A stretch of DNA of 64,000 nucleotides from Phytoseiulus persimilis. Its lineage: Eukaryota; Arthropoda; Arachnida; Mesostigmata; Phytoseiidae. The stretch lies in NCBI GenBank assembly GCA_037576195.1, contig CM075104.1, forward strand, positions 9,058,775 to 9,122,774, read 5' to 3'. Below, piece by piece: positions 23,574 to 36,664 of this stretch. Under the pieces are notes generated by a model. It had not been told where the DNA came from and made no database searches. It saw only the letters and a list, made by a program, of their open reading frames with translations. Each line of letters opens with the position of its first letter. The first letter of the stretch is position 1. The position numbers and the translations under genes were made by a program.

Positions 23574-25931
23574 TCACAGTCTCCAAACCCCTCTACGCAT
23601 TCTATCGAAAATTTCCTCGTCGAAAAGAACGTATCGCTGCTTGGTTTTATCGAGGACGAAGAGCGGGTCTGTCACCAACGTCAGATCAAAAGCTTCCTTG
23701 ACGAGTTTCGTCTTCGACAGTTTGAAAGTGCTAGTTGCTTCGAGCTCCTTAGCAAGCCGAATCATGACTGGGATCGCGTATGCTGGCAGTTCGGCTCTCA
23801 TTCTGATCAATAGTTGCGACAAGTTCTCCTCTTCAGCGTAAACTCGATCGGGATCCAGCAGGGCCATCATTCCGGCCTTGCCCTCCGCGCCCGGAATCGA
23901 GACGCCGTAAACGGCACAGTCATTCATGATCAAGTATTTGTTGACGACGTTCTCGACCTCTGCCGTTGACACGTTCTCACCCTTCCATCGGAAAGTGTCC
24001 CCAGTGCGGTCTTTGAACTGTAGGTAGCCCATTTCGTCGTATTCCAAAATATCTCCGGTTCCAAAGCAGCGGTCGCCCTTCACGACGACGTCGGTGTAGA
24101 TCTTCTTCGAAGACGATGAGTTGTCCGTGTAGCCATCGAATGCGAACTCGGCTCTCTTGTTGTTGATTTTCGCGACCCATTCTCCAGGCTCGTTGGGGCC
24201 GCACAAGACGCACAGCCCGTCTCGTCCCCTGGACGGTTTGCCCGTCTCAGGATCAACCTTTATCAGGAAACGGTTCCAGCTCTTTGTTGCCACAGTTTTG
24301 CTCAGCCGGCAGATCGTGGGTATGCAGCCAACCTTGCCGACGGCCTTGTCCATGTTCATTATGTTTGCGTTGCCTTCAGAGGAGCCGTATAGCTCTTTGA
24401 TGTCGTCTATGTTGAAGCGCTTGGTGAACTGGCGCCATAGCGAAGGCTTCATCCCGTTGCCGTACATCATACGGATCGAGTGAGCCGTGTCCTCGGGCTT
24501 CGCAGGCTGCATGATCAGGTAGCGACAAATTTCGCCAATGTATTGGCTCACGGTGCACTTGTAGCGGATGCAATTATTCCAAAACCTCGATGCGCTGAAC
24601 TTCGGCGCCACGGCCCCAGTGCTTCCGAACAAAACCACCGAGGACATCCCCATGATACCACCAACAGTATGGTAGAAAGGGAGATGGAGGTAAATCACGT
24701 CTTCTGTCTTGACGCGGGCGAGGAACCTCGCTACGGCTCCGCAGAGCAGGAATCTATAGTTTTTCACTATGGCTGCTTTCGGCAAGCCCGTAGTTCCTGA
24801 AAGCAAGAGACAAGGCGGTGAGCTAGCGCATATCGTACAGAGCAAAACCCAGAGTAGCTCGACGGAATCGGGGTGAAAGGATGTGCGAGAACGATCTCAT
24901 CGAGAGGATCTTATTCAATCAGCTGTAACAGCTCGGTGGTTCGGGACTCGGTTGCAAGCCCGTCCACGACCAAAGGCGCTTTGTGCGCGCCTTCACCGGA
25001 ACTTCGAGTTCAAGATGGATATGCATGCGATTCGTGCCACTCGAACCGGGGAAAGCTAGGTGGAGAATGGTGAAGCGGATACTTTACCCGATGTGAAGAC
25101 GTAGAGAAAGCGGTCGGTTACTTTCCCTCGGTAGTTGGGGGCTGTTTCGTCGGCGCTGGCAATCGAGTTTTTGATTTCGGTCGATCCAAGCCTCTCCATA
25201 CCGTCATGGACTCCGAGGCAGAGCATTTGCACGCCCGACTCGGACAGAGAATTCAGCTCGCTACTTATTTCCATCAAGGCAGGAGCGGTCGTAGGAGTGT
25301 AAATCACAGCCGTGGCCTTCACGCTTGAAATCGAATGCACGAGAGGGGACCTCCGGAGATTCGTATTCACTAGAGCGGATGCTACACCAATTTTGGCCAG
25401 GCCGAGATACATGAGAACCATCTCGGGACAGTTCTCCATCACCAGGGTCACATCATCACCGGCTTTAAAGTTCCGTTCTTTGAAAAAGTTTGCCACCCGG
25501 TTCGTATAGAGGTAAGCTTCCTCAAAGGTCCAGGTTCGTTCCCCGTGATAGAACATTGTCTTCTTGGGATGCTTTTTCGTAACTTCGTTAAAGAACATCG
25601 TAGGAGTTTTCTGTCGTAGCTGCGTCATTTTACAAAATACCATCAATTCCACGTATCTCTTGATGGTGATGACATCTCGTGGAAGCGTTCGTACTATCAA
25701 CCATGCTGTCTTCCATCCAAGCAACAGAGAACTCGACACAAGAATCACGAAGCCCGCGTGCCATCCCACGATGCAGGTGACCGCAACAGCGACGAGAACT
25801 GGAAATCGACGCATGAGGCCAACGAAATCGGGAGCCATGTCGACGACGACGGCACGAGGCAGTATGGGAACAATGATTGAACCGGGAGAAAGAGCAGCGC
25901 TTTCTGACAGGGAGCTTACTAAATTCGTCAT
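23574..25931 (-). CDS. Long-chain fatty acid transport protein / acyl-CoA synthetase (copy A)
   Basis: This is an SLC27/FATP-family enzyme, which couples fatty-acid import to ATP-dependent CoA activation, typically at plasma or ER membranes. Exon 1 is 25931-25088 and exon 2 is 24796-23574 (minus); the intron splits the Gly codon of the AMP-binding motif (TSG|TTGLPKAA), and the product is 688 aa. Seen: N-terminal hydrophobic segments (residues about 35-85), the P-loop-like YVFTSGTTGLPKAA at about 278, LYGSSEGNANIMN, and the FATP signature DRTGDTFRWKGENVST. Start chosen at MTNLV because the neighbouring copy begins at the equivalent MTDPV; in-frame ATGs at 25940 and 26015 would lengthen it. All catalytic motifs are intact. 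It is a tandem paralogue of the gene at 29965-32113, with exon 2 identical in length (1223 nt). Confidence 0.95.
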
Positions 25932-26069
25932 TGTTTTCATTATCTCGAGGGCTGAACTTTGTGGCGCGCGTTGAGAAAGATTCTTCCCCTTCCGTGGCGA
26001 GAAGTAGCTAGTCATTGCACGATGAGTTAGCGCTAAGGCGAACAAAGCTCCTTGTTGGAAATGAGATGG

Positions 26070-27508
26070 GTAGCTGCAAATATTTTGCGGTTTTTACCCG
26101 CAATAACCGCGAGCGAACTGTGGTTATAACCGCATTCAACCGCAATTTTCCGAAACGTATGATTCTTCGAGAGAGCGTCGTGTCTGATTAGTGTGCTCTG
26201 GCTGGGAATCAGGAACTAGGTACTGAGAATTGGAGAGAAATGAATTGCTTCTGGAACTGTGAGATCTTGTGTGATGACTCCCTTTGAACCAAGTTCGTAC
26301 ACGCTTCCGAAAGCCGGACCTGGCTAGCAATGATACCTGGAGACACATCAGGAACAGCCTCCTCATGTACCCATGAGCAAGCAGTTCAAGGAATCGATGA
26401 GCCAGCATCGGAGGCGGAAGGCTCAATCTTCCAGAGCTTTGCGCATCTGGTAAGTTCAGGGAACAGAGCACAGTGGAAGTTGCTATTGTGTGGGCTGTAC
26501 CCCCATCGGGGGGCATCGATAAGAGGACTGTGATGAAGTCCTAACAGAAAATGGCTATCACTCATGCACTGGTCGGAACGGAGAGCATACGCCCTATTCG
26601 AAGCCGACAACGGTGATATCGAAGCCAGGAGCAGTGATTTGGAGTCAGACAAGAATTGGAAGCTCCTCAAAAGACGACCTCGAGGATTCCCTATAAGAAA
26701 AAAACTCGAGAATCAGGACGTGGAATTACGCGAGTCATCTCAACCCAACAAGGTAGCATGCCTCTGGGCACTCTTTGCTCGTGAAACCGTGCAGAAATCG
26801 GAGCCACTTCCACATCTCAGAGTTTGCAACACTTCCTCAGCGGATCGTGAGGAGTTGAACCCGACATTGCTGACTACGTTCATCGGACGGGGGGCTCCAC
26901 AAAACAAGGCGGGCGGCTTCCGCAGGATGGAATCACGGGAGTGCCTGAGATCTTGAGATGTCTCTGGGCCAACTCGATGCCGAGCTCCTACCTCCGAGCT
27001 GATGAACCGAAATCAAGTGACCCACACTAAAGACGGATCCACAGTTCACAGCAAGGAGCCAAGTAGAGCATCGAGCTAACACAGTTGTTCGATGTCAGCT
27101 TTCGAATAACTTTCCACCGTTTCGGTCTTCCGCAGATGGAACCACAAAACATGTCTCTTTTGCATCAGGATAATTTGTTAAAGATTTCGTGACTTGAAAC
27201 GTTCAACCAATGTTCCCGGCCCCATCTAATCAAGGTCGAGCTGTAACAAACAAGTCTGTATGAGATGTGTTTTGAGATCGCGTTGTATCCGCCAATTATG
27301 TAACCTTCTTCCTGATAAAAAAGGAGAAGCTTCCTGGAAATCCTTCAGGAAGCATTCTTCCATATAACCGCGGTTATTTGCGGTTATAACCGCCGTTTTC
27401 GGTCCTAATTCTGCGGTTAACCGCTATTGCGGTTATGGATTTGCGGTTATCGGTTAACCGTAACCGCGGTTTATAGAAATGCGGTTATTCGCAAAGCCTA
27501 GTAGCTGC
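26070..27508. mobile_element. hAT-like non-autonomous or decayed DNA transposon
   Basis: An exact 8-bp direct repeat GTAGCTGC (26070-26077 and 27501-27508) brackets 1423 bp. Both ends carry the inverted motif TTTGCG followed by clustered TAACCGC/GCGGTTA hexamers: left 26083-26155, right 27365-27495. An 8-bp target duplication plus dense subterminal repeats is characteristic of hAT elements. The outermost bases match poorly (aaatat versus taggct), so termini are imperfect. The interior has ORFs up to 130 aa (26564-26956) but no recognised hAT dimerisation or DDE motif. It lies between the two FATP copies, upstream of copy A. Confidence 0.55.
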
Positions 27509-29964
27509 TTGAGGCCAGAGTACGACCTCTGGTCTCCGTGAGACTCTGCACGAATTCCGATGCCAGCTATCCCTTCCTCCCGTACTTCTCCGAATAAGTT
27601 TCGCAGCAGCACTAACGAATTTTGCTCACTGAATATGCTAGAGAAGTATCATTTGTGGAGCCGAACGTCTTCGCTCCGTGTTATGCTTTCCTCCACCGCA
27701 TTGATTCTTTAGGAACGTCGACCTTTTTGAAGCTTCTATTTTTCAGAGCCGGCTCTGTTGGGCTCTCGGGAATACAGTCTTGAAACCATTCAATCAGTAG
27801 GCGATATCGGTACTGATGCCTGCCCGAGTCAACAATGGGGCATATCAGGCGCATCACGAACAAGAGAAGTTCAGGAAACGAGAAGCTTATCAGGCCATCA
27901 GCAAATAACCAACACCGGAATCAGTATAGTCTCTTTCACATTATCCTGTAGCGAAGAACACGCTCAGGGTTTTTACGTATGATCTGAATATGAATAGCTC
28001 ACCCATACGAGTATGAACGAATAATACGAGTATGACTGAGAATAAAATGCCCTCGATTCGCAAGGTCGGTGGGACAGCTCCCGGTTCAGCAGCATTAGAT
28101 GCAGTCCCCCTGGTGTTTTCGTCAGGCTAGAGCATCCATCAAGTTTTCATGCTTGGATCGAAATATGACCTTCTGCGCGCGACAACTCAAACTCGTGAGC
28201 CTGTCTCGATTGACACTCATCTCCATGACAGCACCCAGTTTGATAAGATGCATAAATGTTTGTTGCTGCGTATCGCTGGGTTATATCTCCTCCGTGCTGA
28301 CCTTAACTACAATAGCCTCGGTATAACCGGCGGGGGACTACGTATCGAGCCGACCCGAGAATCGTATGCATTTCGGCAGCTGCATCAAGTAGGGTAAAAG
28401 TACCATCTATGGGCCAAATACTAACCAATAATGGGCCATCGACGCGTTTCAAAGTACTGCTCTGACCGAAGGCGTTTCGTGGGGAGGGAGCGCCTCTCCT
28501 TCGTGACGAGGTGAATTGTGGAACGATCTAATGATTTCCTCCCTCCCATCTCCGATGTCCACATCCGACCGAACACTCAAATGTCTCAGAAACTATACGG
28601 CGATGTATCGAATTTGACTCTGCTTTCTCGCTCCGGGGCCAAGATGAAGCTTCAACAGACATCTCTGATTTCCGAGGGGAAAAGGGCTTCATATCGTTCC
28701 CGTGGACTCTGCAGTAGACAAGAGGCGGTCCCCTTGTGGAAAAGTACACCGCCCTTAAGGCCCCTAACTCGTCAGTACTTGACCCATAACTTGTAGGTGG
28801 CGAGATTTCTTAAGACTCCCAGTAACTGTGGCTTGCAGTGGAAAGAGTTTTCCGGAACTAAAGCTCATAAAAACTTGTTTGATTATCTATGTCAGATGAT
28901 CGTTTATCCTCACTGCCAGTGCTCTCCATGGAGCACGACATTGCGAGGTCTTGGGATCTCCGTGACGTGCTTTCCTAGATCGCATCACATGACGCCCGTG
29001 GAGTTTTGCTCTGAAATCCTTGATCTTTTTCCACGGAGTCCCGTTTTCAAATTGAATTTTCTTCATCTGTGGTGCGCAAGACACCAGCGATTGGTTTTGC
29101 ATCGAGTGTACTTGTAATTTGCCTGCATCATTGAACTTGTCTATTTATCATATCTCCGGCTATCTCCTGCGCTCCGGGTATTTTCGCCCGGGGCACAATT
29201 TGCCATAAGCCGGCCCTGTCCTAGAATTCCTTTGCCATGGGCGATCGTGTGATACAGCATCAATCTATTAGCTGCGTGGCTGAGATCCGACCATGCATGG
29301 TGTGCGGCAGTCGATGGATAATTTCCTACGTGTGATGAGGTATTTATATCATAGGAGTTCTCGGTCTTCGCGACATTCATAGTGACCGAGAATCTGGATC
29401 ACAAATAAATCGGCTACAACACGGTATGGCGCTTTTCCGGGAGGTCCACTCACCGATCGCTCGAGATTGACGATTCGAGAGTAAGTGACGATTTCAAAAT
29501 CGAATCGACACCAAGAAATCATCACACAGTGATTCGAATGATTGATCCAAATATCATGGCGATTCGAGCCAGTTCGAACGACACCGATTCAATTTCCATC
29601 CTGATCTCGACGGGCATGAATGAATTCAGGTATGAGTTCTTCGATAGAAAGCTTTCCCGCGATTCCGGTGTCCTGGAACGCTCCTCTTGCTACGCGGGAG
29701 ACTGGTTCTTGCCATGGCACTTCGATTAACGCACAGCGTATTCTTGACACACAGTGGATGCTTTATTCTCTCTCAATTCTTGGCTATGGGTCTGCTAGGA
29801 ATTCTATGAGAATAATTCCAACGTTCCTCAGCTCGGTCGTCATCTAGAAAAATCTTCTTTCGTCTATCACTTTCTGTAAGGTGTACATGTATATTTACAC
29901 GCTGCAAAAGTTCCCGGCATAGATGTATTCTACAAAACTTTCGGGGAATCGGATGGCTCCTCGT
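27509..29964. other. Spacer between FATP copies, no supported gene
   Basis: Short ORFs only (maximum about 106 aa), none with a recognised motif. A hairpin-prone CGAAGG...CTCCTTCG sits at about 28468-28504. The last 200 bp before 29965 is probably the 3' UTR of FATP copy B, with a minus-strand AATAAA at 29762-29767. Confidence 0.45.
29762..29767 (-). promoter_or_regulatory. Polyadenylation signal of FATP copy B
   Basis: tttatt on the plus strand (AATAAA on the minus) about 200 nt past the stop codon. Confidence 0.55.
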
Positions 29965-32113
29965 TTAAAGTCTCCAGATGCCTTTGCGTATTCGCTTAGA
30001 AATATCCTCATCGAAAGGGATATACTGCTGCTTTGCCACGTCGAGGACAAAAAGCGGGTCCTTGACTTGATTCAGGTCGAAACCCTCTTTGACTAGTCTC
30101 ATTTTCGGCAGCTTGAACGTGCTGGTAGCTTCGAGTTCCCTTGTCAATCGGATCATGATCGGGATCGCGTAAGCTGGTAGCTCACTTTTCATCTTGGACA
30201 ACAAGTGCGCTAAGTTTTCTTCCTTGGCGTACTCCTTGTCGGGATCGAGTAAGGCCACCATTCCGGCCTTGCCCTCCACTCCTGGCACCGAAACTCCGTA
30301 GACGACACAATCATTCATGATCGAATACTTGTTGATGACGTTCTCTACCTCGGTAGTTGACACGTTTTCACCCTTCCACCGGAACGTGTCTCCGGTGCGG
30401 TCTTTGAAGTGGAGATAGCCGAGATCGTCGTATTCAAGAATATCTCCAGTTCCGAAGAAGAGATCGCCCTTGACGACAACGTCAGAATAGGTTTTCTTCT
30501 TTGAAGATTCTGTGTCGGTGTACCCGTCGAACGCGAGCTCGGGTCTCTTCATGTTAATGGAAGCCACCCACTCACCTGGCTCGTTGGGACCACACAAAAT
30601 ACACAATCCGTCCGGGCCTCTGAGTGGTTTACCAGTTTCCGGATCAACTCTGATGAGGAAGCGATTCCACACCAGAGTTGATATGGTTGTACTAAGACGG
30701 CATATCGTCGGTATGAAACCCATATTTCCAACTGTTTTATCCATATTCATTGTGTTGGCGTTACCTTCAGTCGAGCCATAGAATTCTTTGACGTCGTCTA
30801 TGTGGAAGCGCTTGATGAAGTTCGGCCACAGCGTAGGTCTCATCCCGTTGCCAAACATCATTCGTATAGAGTGCGTTGCTTCCTCCGGACGCGCTGGTTG
30901 CGAGTATAAATAGCGACAGATCTCTCCTATGTACTGGGTGACGGTGCATTGGTATCGAGAGCAATCACTCCAAAACTTCGAGGCACTAAACTTTGGCGCC
31001 ACGGCCACAGTGCTTCCGAACAGAACAACTGGTGACATTGCCATGAGCCCACCAGCCGCGTGATAGAATGGAAGGTAAGAGTAGAGCACATCATCGTGCC
31101 TGACGCCGGCAAGATACTTGACGACAGCTCCACAGAGTATGAATCGGTAATTTTTCACTATGGCTGCTTTCGGCAAGCCCGTCGTTCCTGGAAATGAATC
31201 GTAGAGAGGTTGGAAGCTTTTCACAGAGGGTCTCGGAGGGGCACACCAGACAAAGCTTTCTCGCGCGTAAGTTCATACCTGAGGTGAAAACGTAGAGGAA
31301 GCGGTCGCCCACTTTTCCCCGGAAGCTCGGGGCTGATGCACTCGCTCTTTCAATTGAATCCCTGATTTCGGTAGCATCTAGCTCGTTAGTGCTCTCATGA
31401 GTTCCGTAGCAAAGCATATGAACATCAGCCTTGGTTACGAGCGATTTCAGTTCATCGCCCAGTTCTATCAGAGACGGTGCGGTAGCTGGCGTGAAGATGA
31501 TCGCCTTGGCTTGCACGCTCGAGAACGAATGCAGGAGCGGGGTTTTCCGGAGATTAGTGTTCACCAAAGCCGATACAACACCGATTTTGGCGAGCCCGAG
31601 GAACATCAGAACCATCTCCGGACAATTCTCCATCACGAGCGCTACGTCGTCGCCGGCTTTCAAGTTGCGTTCCCTGAAGAAGTTTGCTATACGGTTTGTA
31701 TAGATATCTGCCTCTTCGAAGGTCCATGTTCGGTCGCCGTAGTGGAACATCGGTTTCTTGGGATGCCTCCTGGCGGACTCAGTGAGGAACCTTGTCGGAG
31801 TCCTCTGTCGAAGCTGCGTGAGTCTCACGAAGACGATCACGAGAAAGAAATTCTTGAAAGCATTCAGATCGCGCGGCAGCGTCCGTATTATTAGCCATAC
31901 GGTCCTCCACCGGAACAGAAGGCAAGCCGACGCGAGGAGCAAGAAACCCGCATGCCACTTGAGGATGCAGATGGCTGCGATGGCGACGACAACGGGGAAT
32001 CGACGCACAAGGTTGCAGATGCCGAGCGCAACTCTGCTGATGACGGCCTGAGACGTCGTGAGCAGTGTTTTGTTGTTGGGATTCTTGTCGGGGAACCTCA
32101 CAGGATCTGTCAT
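29965..32113 (-). CDS. Long-chain fatty acid transport protein / acyl-CoA synthetase (copy B)
   Basis: Second SLC27/FATP-family gene. Exon 1 is 32113-31279 and exon 2 is 31187-29965; the 91-bp intron sits at exactly the same codon as in copy A (TSG|TTGLPKAA), and the product is 685 aa. Seen: N-terminal membrane segment (VVVAIAAICILKWHAGFLLL), WTFEEADIYTNRIANFF, VFTSGTTGLPKAAIVKNYR, FYGSTEGNANTMN, DRTGDTFRWKGENVSTTEVE and a C-terminal FKLPKMRLVKEGFDL. Start taken at MTDPV, with in-frame upstream ATGs as alternatives (the open frame extends to 32194). The two paralogues align along almost their whole length and diverge mainly in the first 40 residues, so this is an old but intact tandem duplication. 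Substrate range cannot be read from sequence. Confidence 0.95.
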
Positions 32114-32194
32114 TGTTCCGGGTTGTCTCGCGTGTTGAACTTTGATACTCATCGAACCTGACATTGACCAGCAGAACGTCAAATCAGAAGTCAC

Positions 32195-35100
32195 ACGCGA
32201 GAGTTCGACCGCGGATTTGGCGTAAACTTTTGGAAGGCACGGCTAAGAAGTTCCAGTAATGAACTACTCGAAGATCGCGGGACGGCGATGAGCTTGCTAT
32301 TCGTCAGCGAAGTCTCGAGAAGCTACGATGCTGCGATCGATCTCACGGCGGGGGATATTCCTGAAAACCGGGTTCTCTTATGAGTCATATTTCTTCCTTC
32401 TCGTTCCTCAGAATCCAGAGGCAATGCCTCAGTGAAATCATCGAAAGATGCCGGTCCGAGGAGCTCCGCACCTTCCGCTCAAAGTTCATTCTTCCCGGAC
32501 GTGTGCTCTACGTTTTAAGCTTTGGAACCAGCGTCGGCAGTCGCCCGAGCACTTGACTCCTGGGACGATTCATTCAGGCCTCCATTGTTACGGGATATGA
32601 TAACATTGGAATTCACTCTCGCGCGTTCCGCTGAGCATCAAATCCTGCGAGTGAGAGCTTAAGGGAGCAACGACTGGTCACTTGACCACGTACGAAGTGC
32701 GAAGTTGAAGCCGGAGAACTCAGTTTCGCTCCGGAACACGGAGTGATCAAACAGATTCATGGGATCTGCCACTGTCGCGGGTGACAAGTAGGTCCCGACT
32801 TGCCGGTTTTCGATGCAATACCAACAAAGGCTGAACATGAATCGGCGAACATGGCTACCAAGCTGGGAAGGGCGGCTTTCCATCGTCATATCTTGCCGAT
32901 AACACAAGTATTAGTTCCGTTTCGGTCCTATAATGCGCGGTTGACAGAGCACTCGTTCTGTAGGGGTAACGGACCGCTTGAGCTCAAATCCATAGTTTTG
33001 GGCTCGAGTCTTGAGCGAGGCGTTAATTTCGAGCCGCACGGAATCGTTTATCCTTGTTGAGTCTCCATGCTTGAACTCTGAATCTTGTGGTTTCCAGTTG
33101 AGGAAACCCTCGCCGCAATTCATAGTCGAGCTCCGGCAAGAGGAACCTGTTAAAAGGAGGAGAGAAACTGCGGGCGAACTACGTCCTTTCAGTTCCGTAG
33201 GAATTCGTTACTCGACCGCGCCCACCGCCTCCGTGATGGCAAAGGTCTAATGCTCTTGACGTGAGTCGACAAGCTTACTCGCTTGAGGTCTCGATTTGAC
33301 AGGGAAGCTGAGATTATTGGAGGAGATATCAGACTGCTTGAAATCCCATAAGTGGAGCTAGCTGATTGAAGTCCGAGTTCCCGCCCTCAACATCCGCGGA
33401 TAATATGCGGTCATCGGGAACGCCTCGATATCGACCGCGATTTCCTCGTAATGAGAGTATCATGAATGAGGTTCCCATGAAAGATCAACCATCATCCGTG
33501 TGGCACTCGGCAATGCCGGCCTCACATCTAGACTTGTCTGGTGATGGGTGGCAGAGCCGTTTATTGACTGCGTCGTCAAGGTGATTTCATCGTGTGCCAT
33601 TGCGGGTTCCGATACTGTGGTTCAGATCAAAAGAAGCTCGTTCGTGATTCAACGAGACCTGGGGCATAATTTACGCGCATCCGGCCAACTGACTGACACA
33701 AGCACTTCTTATGGAAGTTTTTAACTCACTCAATTGACTTTGTGGGGAGTTTCCGGAGCGCTGAGGCGTGCTGATTGTGGTGTGGCCACTGAGAAAACCG
33801 AATTCGCCGAGTACCTGTCAAACACTCGCATCGTAAGCGGGGTTCTGCACTTCCGAATCCAGTTGACGGTATCACTCACGCTACTCGATCTCTCTGTCGA
33901 GGAATTTCAGCTGTGGTGAGACATCGAACTTCAGTGCCCAGAGCAGTCGATGGCGATATTTGCAATCAAGTGTCAGCGCTGTAGTACATTCAAGTGCGAA
34001 GCCGACTCATGATCTAACCGGCCCATTAAGCATGCGGCTCATCTCCATAAAAGTGAACGTGAAATGAGTCGTGACTATGGTGTTTGTCCATGACAGCGGG
34101 AAAGAGATCGTTGCTACGTAGCTCTATTGTATCTGCAGAAACATAGCATTCTGGCGGATCCCATTCGGTGCAATTCAAGTTAACTCAAGCGACTCGGGGG
34201 CGCAATATACAAACCGCAGTCAACGCAGCCCGTTATCAACCGAATCGGAGAAGAAACTCAGCTGTGAAGCTCCTAGCCTAATGATCACAAGGTCTCACTC
34301 ATTCCTATTTCTGCTGCAAGCAAACATGACATTGATGCATGCTGCAGAGGTCTGAGCCTACTCTAGTTTTGGGGCCGTCATATCTACCGTTCTTGACGAA
34401 AAATAAGGACACTCTCTATTTGACGGGGACTCCCTAACTGACGGGCACCTTTTGGAGAGTTCGAGACTCAGCAGGCCCTCTCCTTCAGGCAGGTACTCTC
34501 CAACCGACGGCTCTCCCCAACATAAACCCACTCTCTAAATCGCGGACCTCATCAATGTCAATGCCGGGAATTCACTCGGCTTTTCGTTTTGTCTCAGGGG
34601 TATGATGGCGTGGCGTGGCCAGGCTGGGCTGAAGAAAATCTCCGTCCGGCTTCCCTCCACGCATTCTGTAACACCCTGAAGAAAACTTCCCACTATTTAG
34701 TCCCGAACCATTCCAGCCAGCTTCCCTTTTCAGGGTTAGAGATATGATGATGATCATCATCATCGTCGCGAGTTTTTCATGACGCGACCAACATGGTTTT
34801 CAAACCTGAGAAGATTCGCGGAAGGGGGGGCTGAGCAGGGGGAGGGGGGAGCGAACGCACTTCTCTCGGTTAGGATCCGTTTCACCGACACCCAGTTGAT
34901 CGAAACCCATTTCATCGAAGCCCACTCCACCGAAACCCTCATCATCGAGAAGTCTCCTCTCCCAGTCGCGAAGCGTGGGCCGCGGAGTTAGCGGGAATCA
35001 GCGCGGCACAGAGTTCGCGTTTCATGCCGTTGCTCGCCTCGGATCGCCCACTGCCACAGCCGCGAGGCGAACTCAATCACTGCCCTCTCCACCATCCACC

Positions 35101-36100
35101 TCCTCACCCCAGACAGCCACCTGATTGATTAATTGATATTTTGTCCACTTCTGAGAATATGAATAAATTATAATTCATTATAATTATTATTTATTCAGTA
35201 ATTACTGATGGGGCATCCACAGCTTCATCTTTCACGTGTTCCAGTGTTCCACGGGCGCACAACGAGGGTGAATTCAAAGAACCCTGTTCTACAAAGTATA
35301 CATTTGGGACAGCATCAGTGGATGGCGGAAGTCTCCTGTGGCATTTTGACTCTCTCTCTCCTCTTTGCCTCTTTCCAGCCCGTCAAATAAGTGTGAATAG
35401 CTTTGCGAGTGGGTGAGGGGATTAATCGGTGAACCGGGCTTCGGCAAACTGAGTTTCGTTAAAGTGGGTCTCGGTGAAATGGGTTTCTGTGAACTCGGTA
35501 TACGCCCTTCTCTCAATGTCAGCTTCCCTGTTGCGCGTCACTCTGCGAGAAAACTCCCACAGATTGAATCTGGGCTCTTCGATTGCAGATTCGCGTTTCC
35601 ATATTCGCGACACTACATGCTGTCACAGTCTTACCGACAGCTGACGTTGGCACTGAAATTGAGCTCTGAGGAGATTTGACATCCGACTCGATGAAAACGG
35701 AAATGTGACGACAAGTTCGGTCAGGTCCTGAAGAACCTTCTAGCCTGAGGATTCTTTGAAGATGATTCCTTGGATACCTAATCCAACCCACCTGAATCAG
35801 AGGTGAATATTCTGGCGTCCACACATCGATTCCTCAGACTGAGCTCAAGCTTGGTTCTCCGCCAGGTCAGAACTGAGAGACTGTCAAGATGTCACATGCT
35901 AGGTCGTGAACATTCTTTCGTACCGCATCAATCGACGAATAGATATTTTGTTCCGATCATGCAATGAGCTTTGCGGTGGCGAGGAAGGAGTTCAGCAACC
36001 TATACACGTTCTATCAGAGGGGACTCTTTTGGGAATCCCCAGTTTGAAGACCTTCAAAAATTCGAACAAGAAGAATCTCGCACTGGGTGGGAGATATCGA
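32195..36100. other. Gene-free, repeat-bearing intergenic region
   Basis: No protein family is recognised. Contents seen: inverted blocks of 15-bp repeats at 34883-34942 and 35427-35501, a palindromic gatgatgatcatcatc near 34745, an AT-rich patch at about 35130-35200, and G-rich tracts near 34825-34850. Confidence 0.45.
34883..35501. repeat. Inverted pair of 15-bp minisatellite blocks
   Basis: The left block (34883-34942) has about four units of pattern caccgaaacccattt. The right block (35427-35501) has five units of its reverse complement, cggtgaaatgggttt. The blocks face each other about 490 bp apart, so single strands could fold back. This could be a foldback-type element; the termini are undefined. 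A related 16-bp version occurs at 62554-62616. Confidence 0.6.
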
Positions 36101-36104
36101 AGTA

Positions 36105-36598
36105 CAGGGTGGTCATCGTGAGTCGGGAATCTTCTTACTCTCTCTTCTTTTGCTCATGTATCGGTGAAAAATTATCCGATTCCGGACTTTTTTTGCATTC
36201 GATAGCTGGAAGGATGGCGCATCTTCTTCTTCTCGATTTTCGTGAATCGGTGAGAACTGAATCTCGCAAATCGGCTCAAAGATTGCCTTTTTTTTCAACT
36301 TTTCTCAAAAAACTAGTCGACAAACTTTTGAAGTCGACCGATCGAATTCGTAAGTGTCAAGGTCGACGCAGGATAGGATGCTGCTCAAACGCCCAACAAC
36401 TGCAGATTTCTATCTCAGGATATGTGAGGAGGACGGAAGATCGTTTCAGCCTTGACCTCAAGATCGACCTCCTGACAAGATCGCGTCTTCTCCGCATTTT
36501 GGCCCGTAACTCTAAGAACTCTTTGCCATCGGAAAATTTCCCGAATTCAGCAAGAGAAGAGAGAGTAAGAAAATTCTCGACCAACGATGACCACCCCG
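36105..36598. mobile_element. MITE with about 40-bp TIRs and TA duplication
   Basis: The left end CAGGGTGGTCATCGT (36105 on) and the reverse complement of the right end, CGGGGTGGTCATCGT, match over about 40 bp with few mismatches, ending in a shared CTTACTCTCTCTT. TA dinucleotides lie immediately outside both ends (36103-36104 and 36599-36600), as for Tc1/mariner-type insertions. The interior has no transposase. A related single end (AGGGTGGTCAGCGTTAGTCGGGA) occurs at 50664-50686. Confidence 0.75.
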
Positions 36599-36664
36599 TA
36601 CTAGGGAAGATGAGAAATTGATTCCGAGTGCTACGTGGAGGTGTTGAAAAACCACTCCTAAATC

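Noticed and set aside
26564..26956. 130-codon ORF inside the hAT-like element as a transposase or gag fragment
   Set aside because: No zinc finger, DDE or hAT dimerisation motif is visible; resemblance to retroelement ORF1 tails is too vague to call.
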